Source of the DNA: Dyella_B humi
GTDB lineage: Bacteria > Pseudomonadota > Gammaproteobacteria > Xanthomonadales > Rhodanobacteraceae
Length of the DNA: 64,000 nt
Assembly: GCF_044904605.1 (NCBI RefSeq)
Contig: NZ_JADIKI010000021.1
Span: forward strand, 744,001-808,000
Direction of reading: 5' to 3'
Shown here: positions 8,285 to 16,861 of the stretch, in pieces
How the letters are laid out: every line of letters starts with the position of its first letter
How positions within the stretch are numbered: the first letter of the stretch is position 1
Notes under the pieces: model-generated
What the model saw: the letters and a program-made list of their open reading frames with translations, nothing else
Databases searched by the model: none
Told to the model about the DNA's origin: nothing
Position numbers and translations under genes: made by a program

Positions 8285-8452
8285 TCAGAAGTCGATGCAG
8301 CGTCCGTTCTTTTCCCAATCGCCGTAGCGCGTGGGATCCGGCGCCGGCCGCTCGTTCTGATCCTTGCCCGGCACGGGCAAAACGGGCGTTGCTGCTCGCT
8401 CTTTCTCGGCGGGCTCGTTCGGCGTTGCGGGTTTGGAGGACGTGTCGGGCAT
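8285..8452 (-). CDS. SDHAF4-like succinate dehydrogenase assembly factor (DUF1674)
   Basis: A 55-residue protein: a Pro/Ala/Glu-rich disordered stretch followed by the invariant C-terminal block DPTRYGDWEKNGRCIDF, the hallmark of DUF1674/SDHAF4. In eukaryotes SDHAF4 binds free flavinylated SdhA and promotes SdhA-SdhB assembly. The gene sits 89 bases upstream of sdhC on the same strand, which fits that role. An in-frame upstream ATG at 8530 would add 26 residues that look unrelated, so the shorter start is chosen. No strong ribosome-binding site is visible for either. Confidence 0.85.
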   Translation of the reverse strand: MPDTSSKPATPNEPAEKERAATPVLPVPGKDQNERPAPDPTRYGDWEKNGRCIDF

Positions 8453-8580
8453 GTTCGTATCGCCAAAAGCGTAATACTTGCCGCATAGCGGCACAACCAG
8501 TTGACGTAGGGCGCCGGGCGTTGCAGGCAAGTTAGGCGTACATCTTGCGCCGAGCTCCTGCCGCCCCCACTCCTACGCGC

Positions 8581-9384
8581 ATGCCTACATTCCATACCGC
8601 CCACGCCGTTTTCATGGAAGGCCCGGACGCCATCGCGTTCGCGCAGAGCCAATTCGCCAGCCCGGTCACTGCGCTCGCGAACCTTCGCTGGCAATTTAGC
8701 AGTTGGCTCGATGCACAAGGGCGCGTGCGCAATCTGTTTCATCTTGCGCGCTTGAGTGACGAACGCTTGCTGCTGATTCTGCGCGGTGGTGATTCGACAA
8801 GCTTCATCGATGCGTTGCGTCGTTACGTGTTTCGTTCGCGCGTGAAGCTGACACTTGCCGAAGGATCGCTTGCGAGCGACGCAGCCATGTCTCTGTACGA
8901 TGTCGAAGTGCGCGACGATGTGATTCGTATTGGTTGCGGATCGCACACCATGTTGTTCGGTGCAAATGTCAGCGGTGACGATGCATGGCAACTTGAACAA
9001 TTGCGCGAAGGATGGCCATGGCTTCCGGATGACGCATTGAACGAACTGCTTCCGCCTGCTTTATCGCTGTATCGCATAGGTGCCGTCGCGATCGACAAAG
9101 GTTGTTATCCGGGACAGGAGATCGTCGCGCGACTGCATTATCGCGGCGGCAACAAACGGCACTTACATCATGTCGCGTTGTCCAAGCGCGTTGAAGATGG
9201 CACGTTGTTGCAACGCGAGAATCGCGAATTCGTGCGCTTACTCAACGTCGTTGCGCATGCGGAACGCGTAGAAGCGCTTGCTGTCATAAACGACGAAGTA
9301 GCAAGTCAATTCGGACAACAAGATAAAAAAATCATCAGTGACGAAGGTATTGACGTACAACTGCTAAACACTTGGTCTGCTTGA
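8581..9384 (+). CDS. ygfZ: YgfZ/GcvT-like folate-binding protein
   Basis: A tetrahydrofolate-dependent protein that supports maintenance of certain iron-sulfur enzymes. The product has 267 residues. The diagnostic motif K-G-C-Y-x-G-Q-E appears as KGCYPGQEIVARLHYRGG near residue 173, including the cysteine essential in E. coli YgfZ. The N-terminal half has the GcvT-like aminomethyltransferase fold. The ATG at 8581 is preferred over an in-frame ATG at 8545, whose extra 12 residues are Pro/Arg-rich and non-conserved. It diverges from the SDHAF4 gene. Base composition falls toward the 3' end, which is noticeably more AT-rich than its neighbours. Confidence 0.9.
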   Translation: MPTFHTAHAVFMEGPDAIAFAQSQFASPVTALANLRWQFSSWLDAQGRVRNLFHLARLSDERLLLILRGGDSTSFIDALRRYVFRSRVKLTLAEGSLASDAAMSLYDVEVRDDVIRIGCGSHTMLFGANVSGDDAWQLEQLREGWPWLPDDALNELLPPALSLYRIGAVAIDKGCYPGQEIVARLHYRGGNKRHLHHVALSKRVEDGTLLQRENREFVRLLNVVAHAERVEALAVINDEVASQFGQQDKKIISDEGIDVQLLNTWSA

Positions 9385-9826
9385 CGTTTGCATCATGCTT
9401 GCTATGCGAGGATCGTGAGTGAAATGTGAATCGAACACGGCTGGCACTTGCAAAGACGAGCGCACCCCACTAGATTCCGCCAAACTTTTTCCGGCACCCA
9501 CTTGCCCACAGGGTGCTGACATACGCGACGAACCGGAGGGGTCCGGATCGGCGCGACCCGGCAAGAAGAATGCCGGAGTACAACTCGCCGTATGCGCGAA
9601 CACGCTGCACAAGTGCACTACGCACGCAGCGTAAATAGCCCGAGTCTTTCCCGGTCGACATCGGACATGTCGATCGATTTCGCCGCGTTACAGCGGTCAA
9701 AACGGCCTGCATCTCCAGTTTCGACGCAGGTCATATATCCAGGTGGAACGGCCTGCCCGCCCGTCCACCGCAACGGCGTTTTCGGCATACATGTGTGCCT
9801 GGACGTACAGCAAGCTGGAGGCAGAT
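9385..9826. other. 442-base gap upstream of the SleB-like gene
   Basis: No conserved gene is recognisable. Short open frames on both strands (for example 9419-9634 plus and 9470-9712 minus) have no family features or ribosome-binding sites. It may hold the promoter and leader of the wall hydrolase. I recognise no riboswitch class in it. Confidence 0.5.
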
Positions 9827-10261
9827 ATGAAACTTTCCATGTTGTTGTGGCTGATGTCCGTACTGCCCCAACCGCTCGCAGACCAGACCTGTCTGGCTAC
9901 CACCGTGTATCTCGAAGCACGGAGCCAGTCGACAGTTGGTCAGATGGCCGTGGCGGAAGTCGCCATGCGCCGGCGCGAACGCGGTCAGTGGGGCGGTACT
10001 GTGTGTGATGTGGTGAAGTCACCACATCAATTCGCGCTTTCCACCACCACGCCGAATCAGGAAATCGACAATCTCGTGGCGTTCCAGAAAGCATGGGACA
10101 TCGCAGGCAAGTCGATGACCAATTGGCAGCTTCCGGTCGACGAGCGTCGTTTCTTCGTTCCGCATGCCGATCACTTCGCCACCGTCGCAGTTGCGCCGGC
10201 ATGGTCACGCAACCAGCGGGCCATCACCATCGGCGACCACAAGTTCTATTCGATCAACTGA
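9827..10261 (+). CDS. SleB-like cell wall hydrolase (Hydrolase_2 family)
   Basis: Encodes 144 residues. A short hydrophobic N-terminus (MKLSMLLWLMSVLPQPLADQ) looks like a signal sequence. The catalytic domain begins LATTVYLEARSQSTVGQMAVAEVAMRR, where the YLEAR glutamate matches the catalytic Glu of SleB/CwlJ-type lytic enzymes. Members of this family in Gram-negative bacteria act on peptidoglycan in the periplasm. A strong ribosome-binding site (TGGAGG at 9816-9821) precedes the ATG at the right spacing and decides the start over longer open sequence upstream. A terminator follows 20 bases after the stop. Confidence 0.82.
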   Translation: MKLSMLLWLMSVLPQPLADQTCLATTVYLEARSQSTVGQMAVAEVAMRRRERGQWGGTVCDVVKSPHQFALSTTTPNQEIDNLVAFQKAWDIAGKSMTNWQLPVDERRFFVPHADHFATVAVAPAWSRNQRAITIGDHKFYSIN

Positions 10262-10280
10262 TCGGCGCACATATGCCGTA

Positions 10281-10306
10281 AAAAAGGCCCTCGCAAGAGG
10301 GCCTTT
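10281..10306. terminator. Bidirectional intrinsic terminator
   Basis: A hairpin with stem AAAGGCCCTC and its complement around a GCAA loop has A residues on the left and T residues on the right. It can therefore end both the SleB-like gene (plus) and the glycine-zipper gene (minus). Confidence 0.85.
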
Positions 10307-10343
10307 CCATTTGGACGTCCAGACGTCTATTTTAAATACTTGG

Positions 10344-10814
10344 TCAGCGTGGATAAACCTGGTTGTTGCTGATCACCACGTAGTCGCCGGGACGCACACC
10401 CGGACTTGGAACCTGTGTCACCGTGGCGTACTGGCCGTTGTCCATGCGCACCACGATCTGCCACGCCGGGGTGGTGCCCGCCGGCTGGCTGTTTGCCTGA
10501 CCGACCTTGTTGCCCACCACACCACCAACCACCGCGCCACCCACGATGGCCGCCGTATTGCCGCGACCATGACCGATGGTGCTGCCCAGCAAGCCGCCCG
10601 CGACCGCACCGATCACAGTGCCCAGACCGCTGTTATTGCTACCCTGCTGCTGGATGTAGATCTGCTGCACCTGCTGTACCACGCCGCAGTTCTGGCAGCC
10701 GTGATAGCCGTAGCTCGTCTGATAGGTTGTTGGCTGCGTCTGGCAACCCGACAGAGCCGCGACGGCCACCAGCACTGCCGCCATCGCACCGAATTTGAAC
10801 GATTTGCCTTTCAC
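10344..10814 (-). CDS. Glycine-zipper 2TM outer-membrane lipoprotein
   Basis: 156 residues beginning with a GTG codon at 10814, preceded at ideal spacing by a perfect AGGAGGT ribosome-binding site, which decides the start. The signal peptide ends in a lipobox (AALSGC), so Cys is probably lipidated. A Gln/Tyr-rich linker follows, then a glycine-zipper hairpin (GTVIGAVAGGLLGSTIG... GGAVVGGVVGNKVG) as in SlyB/Pcp-type proteins. A small C-terminal domain (WQIVVRMDNGQYATVTQ) is shared with the same family. The role is probably envelope stabilisation; the exact function is unknown. Confidence 0.85.
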   Translation of the reverse strand: MKGKSFKFGAMAAVLVAVAALSGCQTQPTTYQTSYGYHGCQNCGVVQQVQQIYIQQQGSNNSGLGTVIGAVAGGLLGSTIGHGRGNTAAIVGGAVVGGVVGNKVGQANSQPAGTTPAWQIVVRMDNGQYATVTQVPSPGVRPGDYVVISNNQVYPR

Positions 10815-10950
10815 GACGACCTCCTGTGTTTTTGATTTGGCAAGCGAACGCCGACCGGCGCGTCTTGATGTGCCGCATTGAAGCGCCCGCACGCTGAATG
10901 ACGGCTAGACCGACATCATAGCTATCAGAACCGTCCCAAGATAACGCATC

Positions 10951-11727
10951 ATGACAAGTATGTTTACGCTTGCCGACAGCCATGTGCATCTGGACGACGT
11001 TACCTTCGACCACGACCGGGACGCCGTCATCGAACGCGCCCGCGCGTCAGGCGTAGCACTGCAGGTGATCCCCGGCGTCGATGCCGCCAGCTGGCCGCGC
11101 ATCCAGACGCTGTGCAAACCCGGCAGCGGCCTCTATCCCGCCTACGGCATGCATCCGATGTTTCTCGACCAGCACCGTCCGGAACATCTCGCGACGCTAT
11201 CGCATTGGCTTGCGACGCAGCGCCCCGTCGCGGTGGGCGAAATCGGCCTCGATTTCCACCAGGAAGGCCTGGATGTCACAGATCAGCGCGACTACTTCCG
11301 GCAGCAGCTCGCCCTGGCGCGTGAGTTCGACCTGCCGGTGATCCTCCACGCCCGCGCCGCGCTGGACGAAGTCACTGCAACATTGCGCCGCATCGGCGGC
11401 CTGCGCGGCGTCGTGCACAGTTTTTCCGGTAGCCACCAGCAGGCCGAACAATTGTGGAAGCTCGGCTTTCACCTCGGCATTGGCGGTCCGGTGACCTATG
11501 AGCGCGCGCAGCGTTTGCGGCGCATCGTCGCGAGCATGCCGATCGACTATCTGATGTTGGAAAGCGATGCGCCGGATCAGCCTTTGTCCACCCATCGTGG
11601 CGAGCGCAATGAGCCGGCGCGGGTGGCAGAAGTCCTGCAGTGTGTTGCGGAGCTGCGTGATGAGAACCCACAAGCTGTGGCTGCCGCAACGACCGCAAAC
11701 GTGCGGCGACTCTTCGCTATCTCCTGA
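10951..11727 (+). CDS. TatD family metal-dependent deoxyribonuclease
   Basis: 258 residues with the amidohydrolase-type metal centre: DSHVHLD (residues 9-15) gives the HxH pair, EIGLDFH near residue 92 the glutamate, ILHAR near 130 and VHSFSG near 155 the histidines, and ESDAPDQP near 205 the catalytic aspartate. These motifs define the TatD/YjjV family of 3'-5' DNases. A second in-frame ATG three codons later is also possible. It stands alone, divergent from the lipoprotein gene. Confidence 0.9.
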   Translation: MTSMFTLADSHVHLDDVTFDHDRDAVIERARASGVALQVIPGVDAASWPRIQTLCKPGSGLYPAYGMHPMFLDQHRPEHLATLSHWLATQRPVAVGEIGLDFHQEGLDVTDQRDYFRQQLALAREFDLPVILHARAALDEVTATLRRIGGLRGVVHSFSGSHQQAEQLWKLGFHLGIGGPVTYERAQRLRRIVASMPIDYLMLESDAPDQPLSTHRGERNEPARVAEVLQCVAELRDENPQAVAAATTANVRRLFAIS

Positions 11728-11916
11728 TCTCTCAACGCGCATTCGCTTGCCTGCGAGAAGCGGTCCCGATCCGGGGCGAACTTCGCACCGATACACATTA
11801 GTGACGTTGGGGTTCGGCTGCGCCTCATCTCCAACCTATGCGGAACATCGACACCCCTACGAGGGACTGACTCTCGGCTCAGCACTTGCAAACCACTATG
11901 CTTGCAGCGCATCATT

Positions 11917-11934
11917 TATTTCACCAGTGAAATA
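11917..11934. promoter_or_regulatory. Candidate MarR operator upstream of the efflux operon
   Basis: An 18-base palindrome, TATTTCACCAGTGAAATA (8-bp arms, 2-base centre), lies 12 bases before the marR ATG. MarR-family regulators usually bind such palindromes over their own promoters, so autoregulation of the pump operon is inferred. Confidence 0.6.
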
Positions 11935-11946
11935 TGCACCGATGAA

Positions 11947-12471
11947 ATGTCTCTGATCGAGAAAATCAAGATGCTGGATGAAGGCGTTGCGGGCGTCCGC
12001 AGGCTCATCCCCGAGGTTCCGAAGGATGTCTCGATGTTCCGTATGCTGGTGCTGATCAGCGAACATCTGCAGGTGGAGCTCGAAGGCAAGCTGCGGCCAC
12101 ACAAGCTCAACGATAGTGAATTCCGCACGCTGGTCACCTTGTTTTCACGGCCGGACGGCACTTCCACGCCGGGCGAGATCTGCGTGTTCACCTCATTAGG
12201 TGTCACCAACATGACCCGCATCGCCAATGCGCTGGTCAAGCGCGGACTCATCACGCGCGGTCCCAGCGTGGAAGACCGGCGCCGCGTAGTCATGCAGATC
12301 ACGCCCGCGGGCAGGCGATTCGTGCAGAAGATGCTGCCGACCATGTTCCCGCGCCTGAAGTTGCTTTTAGAAGGTTTCAGCAACGCCGACCGCAGCCAGT
12401 TGAACCGCCTGCTGCGCAAGTTCGCGCACAACCTCAGCCAACTCGAACACGCCGCGGGTGATCCGCCATGA
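11947..12471 (+). CDS. MarR-family transcriptional regulator of the efflux operon
   Basis: A 174-residue winged-helix repressor from the first in-frame ATG; a TTG at 11902 could extend it by 15 residues but would run across the palindrome. The helix-turn-helix and wing are visible in TPGEICVFTSLGVTNMTRIANALVKRGLITRGPSVEDRRRVVMQIT (about residues 75-120), where DRR is the conserved wing motif. Its TGA overlaps the ATG of the outer-membrane factor gene (ATGA). Regulator and pump are therefore one operon, as in emrRAB, and phenolic or lipophilic ligands are the likely inducers. Confidence 0.9.
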   Translation: MSLIEKIKMLDEGVAGVRRLIPEVPKDVSMFRMLVLISEHLQVELEGKLRPHKLNDSEFRTLVTLFSRPDGTSTPGEICVFTSLGVTNMTRIANALVKRGLITRGPSVEDRRRVVMQITPAGRRFVQKMLPTMFPRLKLLLEGFSNADRSQLNRLLRKFAHNLSQLEHAAGDPP

Positions 12472-14003
12472 ATGCCGTCTCCTCCTCCACTTGCACGCGG
12501 CTGCGTCCGCTTGCGCTGTTGGCCGCGCTAAGCCTTGCCGGCTGCATGATTCCGGCCAAAGTGCAGCACCCCGCGTTGCGCGACGACGTGCCGCTCGCGG
12601 GCTTGCCGACCGCCGCCAGCGCAAACTGGCCGGCGACCGACTGGTGGCGCGTGTACAACGATCCGCAACTGGATCAGCTCATCACCCTGGCGATGAAGCA
12701 GTCGCCCGATCTGGCGCAAGCGCATGCGCGCGTTCAGACCGCCGAGCAATCGGTGCGTGTGGCCGCCGCGCAAGCCGGCTTGAATATCAACGGCAACGCA
12801 CAGTTCACGCGCCAGCGCATGAGCGACCACGGCCTGTTTCCACCTTCTCTGCTCGGCTTCAACTGGTACAACCAGGCTGACCTCAGCGTGCAGTTGCAGT
12901 ACGACTTTGACTGGTGGGGCAAGAAGCGCGCGTCGATCGAATCGGCGCTGGATCAAGCGCACGCCGCCGAAGCACAACGCAGCGCCGCGGCACTCGCGTT
13001 GCAGAACGCCGTGGCCGATACGTATTTCGCCTGGCTCGCCGATGAAAACCGACTGCAGCTCGCGCAACAGACGGTAGCCGTGCAGCAGCGCCTGCTGCAT
13101 ATCGCAGAACTGCGCGTGCGCCAGGGCGTGGATTTGCCCGATACCGTGCAACAGGCGCGCGCGCAGCTTGCCAGCGCTCAGCAGACGCAGGCGACGCTCG
13201 AAGGCTCGGTCGAGTTGCGCAAAGTGGTGTTAGCTGCACTGGCGAACGTATCGCCTGCCGACCTGCCACCGCTGCAGGCGCACGCGTTGCCTGAGATAGA
13301 AGGCGCCCTGCCCGACAACGTGCGCCTGGACCTGATCGCCCGTCGTCCGGACATCGCCGCCAGCCGCTGGCAGGTGGAAGCGGCGCTGAAACAAACCGAC
13401 GTCACGCGTGCCGATTACTTCCCCGACTTCAGCATCAACGCCATGGCTGGGCTTTCCAGCACCGACCAAGGCGCACCGAAGATCGCCGGCTTCTCGAACG
13501 GTAGCAAGGGCGATCTCGGCAACCTGTTCGATCTTGGCAGCCGTGTCTTCGGCATCACGCCCGCGGTGCATCTGCCGATCTTCGAAGGCGGCCGGCTCAA
13601 GGCTAACTACGGCACAAGTCGCGCGCAGCTCGACGCCGCCATTTCCGATTACAACGTGGCAGTGACGAATGCCGCGCGTGACGTGGCCACGCAGGCTGTC
13701 ACCGCGCAGCAGATCGTCGCGCGCCGCGCGAAACAAGAGGCGCAGGTGAAAGCCAATGAAGCGTTGCTTGCTAATGCGCAGTCACGCGCCGCGCACGGCA
13801 CCAAGGACGCACGCGAAAGCCTCAACGCCGAAACGCAGCTCCTGCTGCAGCGCGACCAGGCGGTGAGCCTGCATGCCCAGGCGCTCAGTACGGATCTCGC
13901 GCTGATCAAGGCGCTGGGCGGCGGCTATCGCTCGGATGCCGAGCGTACGGCGCAATCGGCCAACACACCCTCTTCCATTTTGAATCCTGCAGGAGCCCCC
14001 TGA
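12468..14003 (+). CDS. Outer-membrane efflux lipoprotein, NodT/OprM family
   Basis: Outer-membrane channel of a tripartite pump, 511 residues. The signal peptide ends in a lipobox (LSLAGC near residue 26). The two repeats of the TolC fold are evident: DWWRVYNDPQLDQLI near residue 58 opens the first, and RPDIAASRWQVEAALKQT near residue 290 the second; long Ala/Gln-rich helices form the periplasmic barrel. The order regulator-OMF-EmrA-EmrB is common in this group of bacteria, unlike E. coli, where TolC is unlinked. Confidence 0.94.
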   Translation: MNAVSSSTCTRLRPLALLAALSLAGCMIPAKVQHPALRDDVPLAGLPTAASANWPATDWWRVYNDPQLDQLITLAMKQSPDLAQAHARVQTAEQSVRVAAAQAGLNINGNAQFTRQRMSDHGLFPPSLLGFNWYNQADLSVQLQYDFDWWGKKRASIESALDQAHAAEAQRSAAALALQNAVADTYFAWLADENRLQLAQQTVAVQQRLLHIAELRVRQGVDLPDTVQQARAQLASAQQTQATLEGSVELRKVVLAALANVSPADLPPLQAHALPEIEGALPDNVRLDLIARRPDIAASRWQVEAALKQTDVTRADYFPDFSINAMAGLSSTDQGAPKIAGFSNGSKGDLGNLFDLGSRVFGITPAVHLPIFEGGRLKANYGTSRAQLDAAISDYNVAVTNAARDVATQAVTAQQIVARRAKQEAQVKANEALLANAQSRAAHGTKDARESLNAETQLLLQRDQAVSLHAQALSTDLALIKALGGGYRSDAERTAQSANTPSSILNPAGAP

Positions 14004-14005
14004 TC

Positions 14006-15199
14006 ATGAGCACCACTCCCAAGGACGCCAACGACAGCGGCCTTGCCGCGAAGGACCCCGCCAAGCGTAGCCGGGCGCTGCTGATCGTGGCCACCATCTT
14101 CGTGCTCGCAGGGTTGACCTGGTTCGTGCTGTGGTTCTTCGTGTTCTCCACGCGCGAGAACACCGACAACGCCTACATCGGCGGCAATCAGGTCGCGCTT
14201 TCCTCGCAAGTGCCTGGCACTGTGGTGGCGATCCTCACCGACGATACGCAACACGTCACCGCCGGCCAGGTGCTGGTCAAGCTCGACCCCACCGACGCCG
14301 ACGTGAAGCTTCGCCAAGCCAGCAGTGCGCTGGCACAAGCCGTGCGGCAGGTGCGCCAGCAGAACGATTCGGTGAGCGAAGCCGATGCGACTGTGGCTGC
14401 ACGTGAAGTTGATCTGCGCAAGGCGCAGGCCGATCTCAAGCGCCATCTGCCGCTAGTGGCGGCGCAGGCCGAATCGCCCGAAACCGTGCAGCACATGCGC
14501 GATAGCGTGTCTCAGGCGCAAGCCACGTTGAATGCGGCGAAGGCACAGGCGCAATCCGCGCGCGCCGCCGTGGAGGGCACCGACATCGCCAACAACCCGA
14601 ACGTGATGCAGGCGCGCGCCAATTTCCGCGCCGCCTGGATCGCCGCGCAGCGCAACACCATCGTTGCGCCGGTGGACGGCTACGTCGCGCAGCGCAGCGT
14701 GCAGCTCGGCGCCAGCATCACGCCCGGCCAGCAGTTGATGACGGTCGTGCCGCTGCACGACCTGTGGATCGACGCGAACTTCAAGGAAAACCAGCTGCGC
14801 CACATCCGTATCGGTCAGCCGGTGAAGATTTCCACGGACCTTTACGGCGGCAGCGTGGAATACCACGGCAAGGTGATCGGCCTAGGCGCCGGCACTGGCA
14901 GCGTGTTCTCACTGCTGCCGGCGCAGAACGCGACCGGCAACTGGATCAAGGTGGTGCAACGCGTGCCGGTGCGCATCGCGCTGGACAATAACGAGCTTGA
15001 TCAGCATCCGTTACGCGTGGGTCTGTCCGCCGACGTCACCGTCGATATCACCAACGACAAAGGCCCTGCGTTGGCGTCCGCTCCCGCGCAACCGCCTGCG
15101 GAAACGTCGGTGTATGACCAAGTGGCTGCGCAGGCCGAGGCGGAAGCCGAAAAGATCATCCGCGCCAATCTCGGCACGTCCACCGATGCGTCGAACTGA
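14006..15199 (+). CDS. emrA: EmrA-type membrane fusion protein (HlyD family)
   Basis: 397 residues with one N-terminal membrane helix (about residues 24-46). The lipoyl/barrel-sandwich half-motifs follow: TDNAYIGGNQVALSSQVPGTV near 52 and IVAPVDGYVAQRSVQLGASITPGQ near 216. Between them is a long Ala/Gln-rich coiled-coil hairpin. It bridges the MFS pump EmrB to the outer-membrane factor. It starts 2 bases after the OMF stop. The Ala/Pro-rich C-terminal tail after residue 355 is extended and probably flexible. Confidence 0.93.
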   Translation: MSTTPKDANDSGLAAKDPAKRSRALLIVATIFVLAGLTWFVLWFFVFSTRENTDNAYIGGNQVALSSQVPGTVVAILTDDTQHVTAGQVLVKLDPTDADVKLRQASSALAQAVRQVRQQNDSVSEADATVAAREVDLRKAQADLKRHLPLVAAQAESPETVQHMRDSVSQAQATLNAAKAQAQSARAAVEGTDIANNPNVMQARANFRAAWIAAQRNTIVAPVDGYVAQRSVQLGASITPGQQLMTVVPLHDLWIDANFKENQLRHIRIGQPVKISTDLYGGSVEYHGKVIGLGAGTGSVFSLLPAQNATGNWIKVVQRVPVRIALDNNELDQHPLRVGLSADVTVDITNDKGPALASAPAQPPAETSVYDQVAAQAEAEAEKIIRANLGTSTDASN

Positions 15200-15220
15200 T
15201 ACACGTCTAACGAACCCGTC

Positions 15221-16774
15221 ATGGCAGCCACACCCGAAAACGCCGCTCCGCTGAAGCCGTTGCACGGCATGCCGCTGGTCCTGCTGACGGTCGCCGTCGC
15301 GTTCAGCACCTTCATGGAAGTGCTGGACATGACCATCGTCAACGTGGCCGTGCCGCACATCGCCGGCAGCCTGGCGGTAAGCCCCAACGAGGGCACCTGG
15401 ACGATCAGCTCCTACTCGCTGGCCAGCGCGATCATGCAGCCGCTCACCGGCTGGATCGCGCGCCGCTTCGGCGAGGTGCGCACCTTCGTCACTTCAGTGC
15501 TGCTGTTCGTCATCTTTTCCATGTTCTGCGGCCTGGCCACCACCATGCCGATGCTGGTGTTCGGACGCCTGATGCAGGGCGCGGGTTCCGGCCCGATGGT
15601 GGCGCTCTCGCTGACCTTGCTGTTGTCCAGTTATCCAAAGGAAAAACAGGGCATCGCGCTGGCGATGTGGGCGATGACGGTGGTGATCGCGCCGATCTTC
15701 GGCCCGATCCTGGGTGGCTGGCTCACCGACAATTTCTCCTGGCCGTGGATTTTCTACATCAACCTGCCGGTGGGCATCCTGGCCGCGATCGTCACCTGGA
15801 CGCTGCTGCACAAACGCGAGACCAAAACGGTGAAGGCGCCGATCGACATGGTAGGGCTGGTGCTATTGGTGGCAGGCGTGGGTTGCCTGCAGTTCATGCT
15901 GGACAACGGCAACGACCATGACTGGTTCGCTTCGCCACTGATCCTCACGCTCGGCCTGATCGCATTTGTTTGCCTCACCTTCCTGGTGGTGTGGGAAATC
16001 CACGCCAAGCATCCGGTGATCGATCTCACCCTGTTCAAGCAGCGCAACTTCACCGTGGGCGTGATCAGCTTGTCGCTGGGCATGTTCGCCTTCTTCGGCA
16101 TCAACGTGGTGTTTCCGCTGTGGCTGCAGACCACGCTGGGCTACACCGCTACCTGGGCCGGCCTGGCGGCGGCGCCGGTAGGGGTGCTGGCGTTCCTGCT
16201 TTCACCGATCGTCGGGCGCAACATGCACAAAGTCGATCTGCGTTTACTGGTGAGCTGGGCGTTCATTGTGTTCGCCATCACCACGTATTGGTTTTCCACC
16301 TTCGACAGCGCCGCCTCTTTCGGCACGCTGGTGGTGCCGCGCTTCGTGATGGGCTTGGCCATTCCGTGCTTCTTCATTCCGCTAAACCAGATCTACCTTT
16401 CCGGCCTACCGGCCTCGGAGATCGCCAGCGCCTCAGGGCTGTCCAACTTCTTCCGCACGCTGGGTTCCAGTGTGTCTACCGCGGTAATGGTGACGCTGTG
16501 GCAGCACCGCGGCATTGCCCATCATGCAAACCTTACCGAGTACGTAAACCCGGCCCAGCCGGGCGCCGCCCAATACATCCAGCAGCTTTCGCATTTGGGC
16601 TTCGGGGCGACCCAACGTCTGGGTTATATCGATCAAATCATCACTCGGGAGGGCTATACCCTGGCGGTTAACGACATCTTCTACGGTTGCGCCATTCTGT
16701 TCGTGATTCTGCTGCCCGTGCTCTGGTTCGCCCGCCCGCCATTCGGCAGCGCCGGCGGCGGCGTGGGGCACTGA
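15221..16774 (+). CDS. emrB: EmrB-type multidrug MFS transporter (DHA2 family)
   Basis: Proton-driven exporter of 517 residues with about 14 membrane segments. The first helix has the DHA2 motif FMEVLDMTIVNVAVPHIAG. Motif A-like loop residues occur in ARRFGEVRTF. Motif C, diagnostic of antiporters, is in APIFGPILGGWLTDNFSWPWIFYINLPVG near residue 160. It is the last gene of the regulator-OMF-MFP-MFS operon and supplies the inner-membrane engine. Lipophilic toxins are the usual substrates of the family; the actual one cannot be read from the sequence. Confidence 0.94.
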   Translation: MAATPENAAPLKPLHGMPLVLLTVAVAFSTFMEVLDMTIVNVAVPHIAGSLAVSPNEGTWTISSYSLASAIMQPLTGWIARRFGEVRTFVTSVLLFVIFSMFCGLATTMPMLVFGRLMQGAGSGPMVALSLTLLLSSYPKEKQGIALAMWAMTVVIAPIFGPILGGWLTDNFSWPWIFYINLPVGILAAIVTWTLLHKRETKTVKAPIDMVGLVLLVAGVGCLQFMLDNGNDHDWFASPLILTLGLIAFVCLTFLVVWEIHAKHPVIDLTLFKQRNFTVGVISLSLGMFAFFGINVVFPLWLQTTLGYTATWAGLAAAPVGVLAFLLSPIVGRNMHKVDLRLLVSWAFIVFAITTYWFSTFDSAASFGTLVVPRFVMGLAIPCFFIPLNQIYLSGLPASEIASASGLSNFFRTLGSSVSTAVMVTLWQHRGIAHHANLTEYVNPAQPGAAQYIQQLSHLGFGATQRLGYIDQIITREGYTLAVNDIFYGCAILFVILLPVLWFARPPFGSAGGGVGH

Positions 16775-16785
16775 ACCGGAAGCAT

Positions 16786-16807
16786 TGCTGCACCTTCGGG
16801 TGCAGCA
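16786..16807. other. Hairpin with UUCG loop after emrB
   Basis: A 9-bp perfect stem (TGCTGCACC) closes a TTCG tetraloop 11 bases after the emrB stop. It lacks the T-tract of an intrinsic terminator, so it may be a 3' stabiliser or a Rho-linked end rather than a terminator. Confidence 0.6.
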
Positions 16808-16861
16808 TAAAAAGCTGAACGCCGACTGGTGCGACGCAATACCTTCTGCTAGTTTGTGTGC

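Noticed and set aside
9419..9634. Short plus-strand frame of 71 codons in the gap before the SleB-like gene
   Set aside because: No ribosome-binding site, no recognisable domain and unconvincing composition; competing minus-strand frames are equally open.
16786..16807. Intrinsic terminator after emrB
   Set aside because: The 9-bp hairpin is strong but is followed by ATAAAAA rather than a T-tract, so it is listed only as a hairpin.
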